Positions 16,130-23,665 of a DNA stretch of 64,000 bases are shown here, piece by piece. Origin of the DNA: Actinotalea subterranea (GTDB lineage Bacteria > Actinomycetota > Actinomycetes > Actinomycetales > Cellulomonadaceae). A program made the position numbers and the translations under genes. Below the pieces are notes generated by a model, which worked only from the letters and a program-made list of their open reading frames with translations, did no database searches and was not told where the DNA came from. The stretch is from positions 1 through 64,000 of the forward strand of contig NZ_VTTP01000011.1 of the NCBI RefSeq assembly GCF_008364845.1, given 5' to 3'. Each line of letters starts with the position of its first letter. The first letter of the stretch is position 1.

Positions 16130-16891
16130 CTAGGAGACCGTGCGACGGTACGCGGACATGGCGAACGCGTACGCGACGACGAGGATCCCGACGCACCAGG
16201 CGAGCGCGACCCAGATGTCCGTCCCGACCGGCTGCTGCGCGAACAGGTTGCGCGTCGCGTCGACGATGGACGTCACCGGCTGGTTGTCGGCGAAGGCCCG
16301 CACCGGGCCCGGCATCGTGTCGGTGGGGACGAACGCCGAGCTGATGAACGGCAGGAAGATCAGCGGGTAGGAGAACGCGCTCGCCCCGTCGACGGACTTC
16401 GCCGAGAGCCCGGCGATGACGGCGATCCAGGTCAGCGCCAGCGTGAACACGACGAGGATCCCGGCGACCGCGAGCCATGCGAGCACCCCGGCACCCGAGC
16501 GGAAGCCCATGAGGAGTGCGACGAGGACGACGACCACGATCGAGATCATGTTCGCGACGAGCGAGGTCAGCACGTGCGCCCACAGCACCGACGAGCGTGC
16601 GATCGGCATGGACTGGAAGCGCTCGAAGATGCCGCCCTGCATGTCCAGGAACAGCCGGTAGGCCGTGTAGGCGATCCCCGAGGCGATCGTGACGAGCAGG
16701 ATGCCGGGCAGCAGGTAGGTCACGTACGACTCGGACCCGGTGTCGATCGCGCCGCCGAACACGTACACGAACAGCAGCATCATCGCGATGGGTGTCACCG
16801 CGGTCGTGATGATCGTGTCCGGGCTGCGCGCGATGTGTCGCAGGGACCGTCCGAGCAGGACGGCGGTGTCACCGAGGGTGTGCTGGGCCAT
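16130..16891 (-). CDS. ABC-2 type permease, DrrB-like
   Basis: 253 aa with six predicted membrane helices (for example TPIAMMLLFVYVFGGA, YLLPGILLVTIASGIAYT, ISIVVVVLVALLMGF, GILVVFTLALTWIAVIAGL) and the ABC-2 signature region PLIFLPFISSAFVPTDTMP. DrrB homologues export drugs or lipids with a DrrA ATPase; the ATPase gene lies 9 bp upstream. Substrate unknown. Confidence 0.88.
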   Translation of the reverse strand: MAQHTLGDTAVLLGRSLRHIARSPDTIITTAVTPIAMMLLFVYVFGGAIDTGSESYVTYLLPGILLVTIASGIAYTAYRLFLDMQGGIFERFQSMPIARSSVLWAHVLTSLVANMISIVVVVLVALLMGFRSGAGVLAWLAVAGILVVFTLALTWIAVIAGLSAKSVDGASAFSYPLIFLPFISSAFVPTDTMPGPVRAFADNQPVTSIVDATRNLFAQQPVGTDIWVALAWCVGILVVAYAFAMSAYRRTVS

Positions 16892-16900
16892 GGTGGCTCC

Positions 16901-17728
16901 TCACTCGTGCGAGCCGACGGCGCGGACGGCGCGGTCTGCTCGGTCTGCCGGGGAGTCGCCGGCGCCACCGCCGACGATGGCGAAGAAGACGTCCTCGAGC
17001 GTGGGCTGCTTCTCCACGTACTCGACCTTCGCCGGGGAGAGGAGCTGCTTGAGCTCCGCGAGGGTTCCGTCGACGATGATCCGACCCTCGTGCAGGATCG
17101 CGATCCGGTCGGCGAGCTGCTCCGCCTCGTCCAGGTACTGCGTGGTGAGCAGGACCGTCGTCCCGCCGGCCGCGAGCTCCTTGACCGCCTGCCACACCTC
17201 GATGCGCGCCTGGGGGTCCAGGCCGGTCGTCGGCTCGTCGAGGAACACGACCGGCGGGTCGCCGATCAGGCTCATCGCGATGTCCAGGCGGCGACGCATG
17301 CCCCCTGAGTAGGTGCCGGCCCTGCGTGCTCCCGCATCGGTCAGCGAGAAGCGCGCGAGCAGGTCGTCGGCGATGCGGCCCGGGTCTCTCAGGTGTCGCA
17401 GACGCGCGACCAGGACGAGGTTCTCCCGCCCGGTGAGGACCTCGTCGACGGCGGCGAACTGGCCGGTCAGGCTGATGGACTCGCGCACCTGCGGCGCCTC
17501 GCGGGCGACGTCGAAGCCGTTGACCGTGGCCGTGCCGCCGTCGGCCCGGAGCAGCGTCGCCAGGATCTTCACGACGGTCGTCTTGCCGGCGCCGTTGGAG
17601 CCGAGCAGTGCGACGATGCCGCCCCGCGGGACGTCGAGGTCGACGCCACGCAGCACCGCGAGCTCCTTGTAGGACTTCTCCAGACCCTGCACGTGGATGG
17701 CGGGGCCGTGCCCCTCGTGCGTTCTCAT
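16901..17728 (-). CDS. Daunorubicin-resistance type ABC ATPase, DrrA-like
   Basis: 275 aa. Walker A is GSNGAGKTT (Ser where Pro is usual), signature YSGGMRRRLD, Walker B VVFLDEPTTGLD, H-loop TTQYLDEAEQLADRI, and the DrrA-type C-terminal tail (VEYVEKQPTLEDVFFAIVG). The tail is diagnostic of the DrrA/NodI subfamily. Operon order DUF1048, DrrA, DrrB is typical of actinobacterial multidrug or lipid exporters, often under a PadR repressor; here no PadR gene adjoins. Confidence 0.9.
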   Translation of the reverse strand: MRTHEGHGPAIHVQGLEKSYKELAVLRGVDLDVPRGGIVALLGSNGAGKTTVVKILATLLRADGGTATVNGFDVAREAPQVRESISLTGQFAAVDEVLTGRENLVLVARLRHLRDPGRIADDLLARFSLTDAGARRAGTYSGGMRRRLDIAMSLIGDPPVVFLDEPTTGLDPQARIEVWQAVKELAAGGTTVLLTTQYLDEAEQLADRIAILHEGRIIVDGTLAELKQLLSPAKVEYVEKQPTLEDVFFAIVGGGAGDSPADRADRAVRAVGSHE

Positions 17729-17748
17729 CTCGGTGTCCGTTCCTCTCT

Positions 17749-18105
17749 TCAGGGATGCGCGCCGGCGGCGCGGTCGATGTCGTGGCGCAGCCGCGCCTGC
17801 TCCCCGGCGAGCCAGCCGCTCGTCGGGTAGCCGCTCAGCAGGGCCTCGACGAACGTCAGCGGGTCCTGCCCGACGACGTCGCGCACGGGCGTGCCGTTCG
17901 CGACGGCCTGCTCGAGGAGGGTGGCGAGGTCCTCGAAGACGGATGCGGCGTCGTCCGCGTCCGTCAGCCCCACGTACATGAGGTAGCGCTCGACGGCGTC
18001 GACGGCCGCGCGGTACTCGTCGGGCAGCCGGCGCGTGCGTGCCTTGTACGCGCGCCAGCGCCTCTTGTCGCCGATGACCTTGGCGGTGAGGTCGGAGAGG
18101 GACAT
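17749..18105 (-). CDS. DUF1048-family protein
   Basis: 118 aa, helical and soluble, start MSLSDLTAKVIGDKRRWRAY, with YLMYVGLTDADDAASVFEDL in the middle. DUF1048 proteins are repeatedly found between a PadR regulator and a DrrAB-like transporter; their role is unknown. ATG 18105 is preceded by AGGAGG at the right distance, one of the best ribosome-binding sites in the region. A 27-codon open frame stops 2 bases before this ATG. Confidence 0.82.
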   Translation of the reverse strand: MSLSDLTAKVIGDKRRWRAYKARTRRLPDEYRAAVDAVERYLMYVGLTDADDAASVFEDLATLLEQAVANGTPVRDVVGQDPLTFVEALLSGYPTSGWLAGEQARLRHDIDRAAGAHP

Positions 18106-18107
18106 GG

Positions 18108-18191
18108 TCAGGAACCTCCTGTGCCCGGGGCGCCGGGCTGGGTGTCGGATGTGGGGAGCAGCCGTCGGGCTACGCGTGCTGTGTCGTTCAT
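18108..18191 (-). CDS. Possible short upstream ORF (27 codons)
   Basis: ATG 18191 begins MNDTARVARRLLPTSD and ends with TGA two bases before the DUF1048 ATG, so ribosomes could couple between them. It lies between the 11-bp repeats and DUF1048. It may be a leader peptide, the stump of a lost PadR gene, or chance; no homology is recognised. Confidence 0.25.
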   Translation of the reverse strand: MNDTARVARRLLPTSDTQPGAPGTGGS

Positions 18192-18213
18192 GGCCCCACC
18201 GTCGACCGATCGG

Positions 18214-18253
18214 CTGACAGCCGGCTGACACCCGCCTGACACGACCGCTGACA
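18214..18253. promoter_or_regulatory. Four CTGACA direct repeats spaced 11, 11 and 12 bp
   Basis: CTGACA begins at 18214, 18225, 18236 and 18248 (TGTCAG on the exporter's strand), with partly conserved flanks. Helical-repeat spacing of this kind is how OmpR-type winged helices (SARP, PhoP) bind. The array is about 110-150 bp upstream of DUF1048 and about 107 bp upstream of the divergent fluC gene. The nearby AfsR-like protein is the obvious candidate binder, which is inference. Confidence 0.6.
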
Positions 18254-18359
18254 CGCGGCGCCGCGAGGTGGGGCGGGGCACTCGCCGGTGGCTGGTTGGA
18301 TGGGTGCACCGAGGCGCGACGCTGGTCGCGCATGCCCCTGCATCCCTCCTGGAGGTTCC

Positions 18360-18824
18360 GTGAGCCGGCCGGCCCATCGGCGCTGGGGCCTGGTCGCCCT
18401 CGTCGGTCTGGGCGGTGCCGTGGGCACCACGGCGAGGTTCGCCGTGTCCCACGCGGTCCCCGCAGCAGGTGGTTGGCCTGCGGCGACGTTCGTGGTGAAC
18501 CTCGTCGGCGCCTTCCTCCTCGGGGTGCTGCTCGAAGCCCTCGCGCGCCGCGGACCCGAGTCCCGCCGCGCCCAGCGTCTGCGGCTCACGCTGGGGACGG
18601 GCGTGCTGGGAGGCTTCACGACGTTCAGCAGCCTGGCGATCGAGATCGAGCGACTCGTGGCCGACGGACGCGCTCCGCTCGGTGCCGTCTACGGCGTGAC
18701 GAGCATCGTCCTCGGGTTCGCCTGCTGCCTGACCGGTGTGGTCGTGGCAGCCCGGCAGCACCGCAGGCGCGCGGCACGCCTGCCGGTGGACCCCGACGCC
18801 GCCGACCTGTCGGAGGACACGTGA
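18360..18824 (+). CDS. crcB: Fluoride exporter FluC/CrcB, first subunit
   Basis: 154 aa with four membrane helices (LVALVGLGGAVGTTARFAV, FVVNLVGAFLLGVLLEAL, and two further on). The pore Asn region (VNLVGAFLLG) and the Na-site segment GVLGGFTTFSSLAIE are those of the Fluc family, which exports F- from the cytoplasm by passive, channel-type flow. Actinobacteria often encode two different subunits that form a heterodimer; the second gene overlaps this stop. GTG 18360 has GGAGG 5-9 bases upstream. I looked for a fluoride riboswitch in front and could not make one out. Confidence 0.85.
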   Translation: MSRPAHRRWGLVALVGLGGAVGTTARFAVSHAVPAAGGWPAATFVVNLVGAFLLGVLLEALARRGPESRRAQRLRLTLGTGVLGGFTTFSSLAIEIERLVADGRAPLGAVYGVTSIVLGFACCLTGVVVAARQHRRRAARLPVDPDAADLSEDT

Positions 18825-19213
18825 CGGCTGTGAGTCCCGCGCTCGTCCTCGCGGTCGCGCTCGGCGGTGGTCTGGGCGCGTCGGCGCGGTTCGTCGTGGA
18901 CGGGCTCGTCCGGACCCGGTGGTCGGGTGTGCTCCCGCTCGCGACCGTGCTGATCAACGTCACGGGGTCGCTCGCGATCGGCCTGCTCGGTGGGGCGGCG
19001 GCGTTCCACGGCCTGGGCCCGACGTGGCTCGTGGTGAGCACGACCGGGTTCTGCGGCGGGTACACCACGTTCTCCACCGCGATGGTCGAGACCGTGCGGC
19101 TCGTCCAGGCCGACGAGTGGCGATGGGCCGTCCTCAACGCCTTCGGGTCTCTCATGCTGTGCGTGGCGGCGGCCGCCGCCGGCATGGGCGTCATGTGGGT
19201 GACGGGCACATAG
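18821..19213 (+). CDS. crcB: Fluoride exporter FluC/CrcB, second subunit
   Basis: 130 aa, four membrane helices, with VLINVTGSLAIGLL (pore Asn) and STTGFCGGYTTFSTAMVE, a closer match to the canonical Fluc motif GFCGGxTTFST than the first subunit. It begins with GTG inside the previous stop (GTGA). The two proteins should assemble antiparallel as a heterodimeric F- channel. Confidence 0.87.
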   Translation: MTAVSPALVLAVALGGGLGASARFVVDGLVRTRWSGVLPLATVLINVTGSLAIGLLGGAAAFHGLGPTWLVVSTTGFCGGYTTFSTAMVETVRLVQADEWRWAVLNAFGSLMLCVAAAAAGMGVMWVTGT

Positions 19214-19337
19214 GTCACGGCCCGCTCGGCGCACGCCGGCACGGTGCCGGTTGCTAGGGTCGCGACAAGGCCAGGTACGCACGCGGACCCTGCCCGGGCC
19301 CGCGCCGTGCGGTCGGCCGCCGCGGAGGTGACGCACG

Positions 19338-19889
19338 GTGCCCACTCACCAGGTACCCCAGCCCGGCCTCGACCGTCTGGTCCCGCTCCGTGGTCATCCG
19401 CTCGTGGTGGGCGTCACCCCGGGGCAGCCCGACCTGGTCCCGCTGACCGCCGCCGCGTGGGCCCGTGACGCGGGCGTCTCCCGGCTCTTCTGCGCCTACG
19501 TCGACGGCTCACGCTTCACGCGCGAGGAGTACCCCGACGGCACCGTCCTGCACGACGCGGTCGACCCGGACGGGGACGACGAGGCGTGGCAGGACAGGGA
19601 ACGCGCACTGGCCGACACCCTCGTGCGTGTGCTGGGGTACGACGGCGTCCCGTGGGAGCTCCGATACCTCGCCGGCCGGCCGGACAGGGCGCTGACGCAC
19701 CTCGCACGAGCGGTCGACGCGGCGGGCTTCGTCGTCGGTACGCGGGCCCCCGGTGCGGGCTCCCGCATGCGCGAGCTCGTCGAAGGGTCCGTGGCAGTGC
19801 GGCTCACGCACCACCAGCACCGCCCGGTCCTCGTCGTGCCGCTCCGGGTCGTGGACTGGCACGCGCGCCCCCTGACGGCCGACGGCTGA
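19338..19889 (+). CDS. Universal stress protein (UspA) family
   Basis: 183 aa. One Usp-like alpha/beta domain: PLVVGVTPGQPDLVPLTAAAW, the helix ALADTLVRVLGYDGVPWEL, and an incomplete nucleotide loop (VVGTRAPGAGSRMRELVEGSVAVRLTHH...PVLVVP) in place of the usual G-2x-G-9x-G(S/T) ATP site; a Gly-Ser pair is present but spacing is loose. An N-terminal extension of about 20 residues precedes the domain. The short promoter-like TTGCTAGGGT lies about 85 bases upstream. Single gene; function beyond stress response not readable. Confidence 0.68.
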   Translation: MPTHQVPQPGLDRLVPLRGHPLVVGVTPGQPDLVPLTAAAWARDAGVSRLFCAYVDGSRFTREEYPDGTVLHDAVDPDGDDEAWQDRERALADTLVRVLGYDGVPWELRYLAGRPDRALTHLARAVDAAGFVVGTRAPGAGSRMRELVEGSVAVRLTHHQHRPVLVVPLRVVDWHARPLTADG

Positions 19890-20012
19890 CCGGCCGGATG
19901 CCTGCGCACCGCCGGCGCCGCGCGGACCGGCACCCGCGACGCGTGCCGGTCGTGACGCCGACGTGGCAATGCCGGTGTCCCGGTACGCGCAGGCGCGCTA
20001 GCCTCGCGGACC

Positions 20013-20372
20013 ATGCTGCCCCAGGACTGGATCGAGCACCGTCGCACCGACGGTGAGACCGTCGGCTGGATCGTGCCCGACGGCGACGGGTTCCGCGCCG
20101 TCGACGTCCTGGGCAGGCCGGCCACCGACGAGCCCGTCGACTGGCTGGCCGCGGAGGAGGCGCTCGAGGGGCTCGGCATCGGCTTCCTGGCCGACCGCTA
20201 CGTCCTGCGCCTCCCCGACGGCACGGAGCGGCCTGTCCGCATCAGCGAGGTCGGCCCGCGTGGCGTGACGGTCGTCGCCGACGAGCTCGGATCTGCTTCC
20301 GCCGTCGGCGCGCGCGTCGATCGCTTCCAGCTCCCGTTCCCCGTGCCGGGCACCCTCCGGGCTGCTCCCTGA
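20013..20372 (+). CDS. Conserved hypothetical protein
   Basis: 119 aa, soluble, acidic. It starts MLPQDWIEHRRTDGETVGWI and contains PVDWLAAEEALEGLGIGFLAD and VRISEVGPRGVTVVADELG. Similar small proteins occur in many high-GC actinomycetes but I know no function. A promoter-like TAGCCT ends 8 bases before the ATG, so the transcript may be leaderless or nearly so. Convergent with ccdA. Confidence 0.7.
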   Translation: MLPQDWIEHRRTDGETVGWIVPDGDGFRAVDVLGRPATDEPVDWLAAEEALEGLGIGFLADRYVLRLPDGTERPVRISEVGPRGVTVVADELGSASAVGARVDRFQLPFPVPGTLRAAP

Positions 20373-20403
20373 TCGCCACCCCGTCGACGGCGGGTCAGCC
20401 GGT

Positions 20404-21264
20404 TCACGGGTCCACGGACTCGTCGGCCTGTGCGTGGCGGGGGCGACGCCGCGCCAGCCACCAGACCAGCGCGGCAGCGACCGTGAGGACGGCGACGACG
20501 GCGACGTCCGGCACCGCCCCGCCCCAGGCGGCGGCCTGCCGCTGAAGGCCCGCCTGGACGTGCGCGGGAACGAGCTCAGGTGCGGCGACCATCCCGTTGG
20601 TGGTCAGGAAGACGATGCCGACGGTGACGAGCAGCCCTCCGGTCACGACCGACGTGGTGTGGAGGCGCAGGCGCCCCAGGCGGAGCTCGCGGCCGCGCAG
20701 CCACGTGCGCCCTACGGTCGCTCCGCTCCGCGCCCACAGCCACGCGATGGCGAGGAGCGGGAGGACCATCCCGGCGGCGTACACGGCCAGCATCGTCCCG
20801 CCGAGAACGGCGGACCCCTGTGCGGCCGCCAGCGTCAGGACGGCACCGAGGATGGGCCCCGCGCAGAACCCGGCGACGCCGGACAGGGTGCCGAGGACGA
20901 ACGTCCGCGGCATGCCCTGGCGTCGCCCCTGCGACGCGGCGAGCCGGTCGGCACCGGGGAGGAGCCGGCGCAGGTCGAACCCGAGGCCCATGACCTGCAG
21001 GAGGCCGAAGACGATGATGAGCCAGCCCGCGGTCGTCACCAGGAGGTCGCGGTGCTGCGTCAGCGCGGCACCGAGCAGCGCGGCACCGAGGCCGAGGGGC
21101 ACGAGCGTCACGGCGAGCCCGAGGTAGAAGACGCCGCCATGGGCGAGGAGGCGCGGCCCGGATCCCACGGTGCCCGCGAAGAACGCGGGCAGCAGCAGCG
21201 CCCCGCAGGGACTCAGGAGCGCGAGGGCGCCGCCGAGCAGTGCGGTGAGGTAGCCGATCTCCAT
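20404..21264 (-). CDS. ccdA: CcdA-type thiol-disulfide transporter
   Basis: 286 aa, seven to eight membrane helices. The CcdA/DsbD pattern is present: LLSPCGALLLPAFFAG (Pro-Cys in helix 1) and GVAGFCAGPILGAVL (Cys in helix 4), the redox pair that carries electrons from cytoplasmic thioredoxin across the membrane. It follows the DsbA-like gene with a 16-bp gap and should reduce it or a partner. A C-terminal extra helix ends in a basic tail. Confidence 0.9.
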   Translation of the reverse strand: MEIGYLTALLGGALALLSPCGALLLPAFFAGTVGSGPRLLAHGGVFYLGLAVTLVPLGLGAALLGAALTQHRDLLVTTAGWLIIVFGLLQVMGLGFDLRRLLPGADRLAASQGRRQGMPRTFVLGTLSGVAGFCAGPILGAVLTLAAAQGSAVLGGTMLAVYAAGMVLPLLAIAWLWARSGATVGRTWLRGRELRLGRLRLHTTSVVTGGLLVTVGIVFLTTNGMVAAPELVPAHVQAGLQRQAAAWGGAVPDVAVVAVLTVAAALVWWLARRRPRHAQADESVDP

Positions 21265-21280
21265 CAGCAGTGCCTCGCCC

Positions 21281-22057
21281 TCAGCGCTGGGCCCTGGCGA
21301 GGGCGTCCTCGACGGCGGTGACGAACACCTCGGTCGGCTGGGCGCCGACCACTGGCGTCCCCCCGACGAGGAAGGACGGGGTGGAGAACGCGCCGATGGA
21401 GGCCGCCTCGTCCGCGTTGGCGGTCACTGCGGCATCGACCTCGGGTGAGGCCAGGTCAGTGGCGAACCTTCCCGTGTCCAGGCCCAGGGAGCCGGCGAGC
21501 TCGAGGAGGGCCTCGTCGGTGAGCATCTGCGCGGGACGTTTCTCACCGTCGGCGAACAGGGCCTGGTGGTACTCCCAGAACCGGCCCTGGAGCCCCGCGG
21601 CATAGGCGGCGCGGGCCGCACGGGCCGAGTCGGGGCCGAAGACCGCGATGTCGCGCCACTCGATGCGCAGGTCGCCGCCGTCGACGTACGGCTGCATGGC
21701 CGGGAGCGTCTCGTCGGACCAGACGGCGCAGAAGGGGCACTGGTAGTCCGAGTACACGACCATCACGACCGGTGCGTCGACGGGTCCGGCCGTCAGTGGG
21801 TCGTCGGGGTCCCGGCGCGCCATGTCGAGCGTGGGGGAGTCCTGCGGCTCGGCGGTCCCTGCGCCCGGGCCGTCGTCCCGGGACCGGGCGTCGTCGGGCG
21901 TGCCGACCGTGGGTCCCGTTGCTGTCGGGGCTGCCGGGTCGTCCCCGGGCCGGGTCAGGGCGACGGTGACGAGCGCGGCCGCCACCACGACGATGAGAAC
22001 CAGGACCGCCCAGGACCGGCGGAGGGTGGACGGTGCGTCTGAGCGAGGAGGGGTCAC
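21281..22057 (-). CDS. Membrane-anchored DsbA/thioredoxin-like protein
   Basis: 258 aa. N-terminal cytoplasmic basic tail, a single membrane helix at residues 16-34, a Pro/Asp/Thr-rich linker, then a DsbA-type fold (residues 85-258) with Cys107-Pro-Phe-Cys110 and the cis-Pro loop FSTPSFLVGG. It would work outside the membrane in forming or isomerising disulfides. GTG 22057 is preferred: the frame reaches ATG 22150, but that start lies inside the BlaI-type operators. It pairs with ccdA downstream. Confidence 0.87.
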   Translation of the reverse strand: MTPPRSDAPSTLRRSWAVLVLIVVVAAALVTVALTRPGDDPAAPTATGPTVGTPDDARSRDDGPGAGTAEPQDSPTLDMARRDPDDPLTAGPVDAPVVMVVYSDYQCPFCAVWSDETLPAMQPYVDGGDLRIEWRDIAVFGPDSARAARAAYAAGLQGRFWEYHQALFADGEKRPAQMLTDEALLELAGSLGLDTGRFATDLASPEVDAAVTANADEAASIGAFSTPSFLVGGTPVVGAQPTEVFVTAVEDALARAQR

Positions 22058-22116
22058 GGGCTGCTCTCGGTGAGGGGAATCGGCTTGCTGAGGGGCTGGT
22101 GTCGATCGACTCGCAT

Positions 22117-22153
22117 CTACTATGCCAAGTAGTAGCCGACTATGCTCCATAGT
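22117..22153. promoter_or_regulatory. Two BlaI/MecI-type operator dyads
   Basis: Dyad 1, CTACTA-(7)-TAGTAG, spans 22117-22135. Dyad 2, ACTATG-CTC-CATAGT, spans 22139-22153. TACTA/TAGTA arms are the known style of BlaI-family operators. Both lie between the divergent starts 22057 (DsbA-like) and 22194 (CPVC membrane protein). A BlaI gene is the second gene of the rightward operon, so autoregulation of both arms is the natural reading. Confidence 0.7.
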
Positions 22154-22193
22154 AGACACGGCGACACCACCCGACCCGACACGGAGCGCATCG

Positions 22194-22766
22194 ATGAACC
22201 TCACCGCGGTTGCAGCCGCCCGCGCGGAACCGCAGCGGACCATCGAGGCCGTCCAGCTCGCCCTGAGGTCGTGGACGCGACGACAGGCGTGGGCCGCGGT
22301 GCTCTTCACGATCGTCTTCGGGCTGCTCATCGGCGTGTCGACGGTCCTCATCCCGAACCCTGTGTTCGGGCGGGAGATCCCCGTCGTGGCGTGGAACTAC
22401 CCGGTCTGGGTCGTTACCTCGGTGCTCGCCGGCATGCTCGCGGCCACGTACGTGCGGGCCGGCCGGGCTGATGCGTCGGCCGGGTCCGACGGTGCCGGCG
22501 CGGCGACGGAGGTCGACGATGACGCACCCGTCGACGCCGCGAGCCGCCTCGGCATGGCCGGTGGCGTCCTGACCTGGTTCGCGGTCGGCTGTCCCGTGTG
22601 CAACAAGATCGCACTGCTGGCGCTCGGCTACTCCGGAGCGCTCACCTGGTTCGCACCCGTCCAGCCCTACCTCGCCGGCGTCGCCATGCTGATGACCGCC
22701 GGGGCGCTCGTCTTCCGGTTGCGCGGCCAGGTCTTCTGCCCGATGCCGGCGGCACGCCGTGCGTGA
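22194..22766 (+). CDS. Membrane protein with CPVC motif, possible thiol-redox partner
   Basis: 190 aa with four predicted helices (about 33-53, 69-87, 121-147, 155-175). Helix 3 contains Cys133-Pro-Val-Cys136 (GCPVCNKIALLALG); the loop between helices 2 and 3 is acidic. I do not recognise a characterised family. A CxxC in a membrane helix beside ccdA and a DsbA-like gene suggests a redox or metal-linked role. ATG 22194 is preceded by GGAG; the stop overlaps the blaI start. Confidence 0.7.
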   Translation: MNLTAVAAARAEPQRTIEAVQLALRSWTRRQAWAAVLFTIVFGLLIGVSTVLIPNPVFGREIPVVAWNYPVWVVTSVLAGMLAATYVRAGRADASAGSDGAGAATEVDDDAPVDAASRLGMAGGVLTWFAVGCPVCNKIALLALGYSGALTWFAPVQPYLAGVAMLMTAGALVFRLRGQVFCPMPAARRA

Positions 22767-23130
22767 CGAGCTCCCGCGGCTCGGGACGCTCGAGCACCAG
22801 GTCATGGACGTGCTCTGGGACTGCCCGGACGAGCTGTGCGCGCGGCGTGTCCTTGAGCGACTCGCCACCGGGGCTCTCGCGTACACGACCGTCGCGACCG
22901 TGCTCACGAACCTCACGCGCAAGGGCATGCTCGAGCGGACGAGCACCCCGCGCTCCTGGGCCTACCGGCCGAGCATGAGCCGCAGCCAGTACGTCGCAGG
23001 CTGCATGGTCCAGACGCTGCGCGGCGCCGAGGACCGGACGGCAGCGCTCGGGGAGCTGGTCCGCACGCTCGAGCCGCGCGAGCGCGACGCTCTCCGGGCC
23101 GCGCTCGGCACCGCGGACGCCACCGTCTGA
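22759..23130 (+). CDS. BlaI/MecI/CopY-family repressor
   Basis: 123 aa. Winged helix with LGTLEHQVMDVLWDCPDE, recognition helix TTVATVLTNLTRKGMLER and wing SWAYRPSMSR, then a short dimerisation tail. In classic systems a BlaR1 protease cleaves the repressor; no M56 peptidase gene is near, so derepression must use another route, perhaps thiol or metal chemistry (Cys22, Cys27 and Cys82 are present). Likely binds the two dyads at 22117-22153. GTG 22759 overlaps the upstream stop. Confidence 0.87.
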   Translation: MRDELPRLGTLEHQVMDVLWDCPDELCARRVLERLATGALAYTTVATVLTNLTRKGMLERTSTPRSWAYRPSMSRSQYVAGCMVQTLRGAEDRTAALGELVRTLEPRERDALRAALGTADATV

Positions 23131-23150
23131 CGCCGTCGGTGCGCCGTCTC

Positions 23151-23186
23151 CCGGCGGTCGAGGTCTGGTGCGACGTCGACCGCCGG
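23151..23186. terminator. Hairpin between convergent genes
   Basis: Perfect 11-bp stem (23151-23161 with 23176-23186), 14-base loop, between the BlaI stop (23130) and the end of the carboxymuconolactone-decarboxylase-like gene (23199). Confidence 0.6.
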
Positions 23187-23198
23187 TGCTGCGTGAGC

Positions 23199-23570
23199 TC
23201 AGCCGGCCGCGGCGGTCGATACGGCGGGGGCGAGCTCGTCGAGCGCCTCGAGCGCCTCGCACGCGTAGACGACGGACGGCCCACCACCCATCAGGACGGC
23301 GACGCCGAGCACCTCCTGGATCTCCTCCCTCGTCGCGCCCAAGGTGAGCGAGTCCTGCACGTGGCAGACGATGCAGCCCTCGCAGCGGACCGTCACCGCG
23401 ATGCCGAGCGCGATGAGCTCCTTGGTCTTGCCGTCGAGTGCTCCGTCAGCCCCTGCGGACCTGTGCAGCTGGCCGAAGGCTGCCATCGGCCCAGGGACGG
23501 CCCCTCCGAGAGCGCTCATGCCGGCCATGAGTGCCGTGTAGCGGTCGTGGTACCTCGTCATCGTGTCCAT
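23199..23570 (-). CDS. AhpD/carboxymuconolactone-decarboxylase-like protein
   Basis: 123 aa all-helical CMD fold. The redox motif is RCEGCIVCHVQDSLTLGATREE: Cys63, Cys66, Cys69 and His70, of which Cys66/Cys69 and the following His correspond to the AhpD catalytic set. Members are peroxidase reductants or decarboxylases. It sits next to the thiol-redox locus, converging on blaI, so a peroxide or disulfide role fits, but linkage is by position only. Confidence 0.82.
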   Translation of the reverse strand: MDTMTRYHDRYTALMAGMSALGGAVPGPMAAFGQLHRSAGADGALDGKTKELIALGIAVTVRCEGCIVCHVQDSLTLGATREEIQEVLGVAVLMGGGPSVVYACEALEALDELAPAVSTAAAG

Positions 23571-23665
23571 GCCCTTCCCTCACCTGGATCGCGCCGGATG
23601 CGCCCTTCCGGCATATCCCTCGTCGCCTGTGGGGAGGGAGGACGTAAGGACCGTGATCAATCGGG

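Noticed and set aside
16034-17308. Several long plus-strand frames across the DrrAB genes
   Set aside because: Arg/Gly/Pro-rich translations typical of antisense GC-rich DNA; no domain seen.
18254-18359. Fluoride riboswitch before crcB
   Set aside because: The conserved GGxGAUGG and pseudoknot pattern could not be matched; only the repeat array and a ribosome-binding site are visible.
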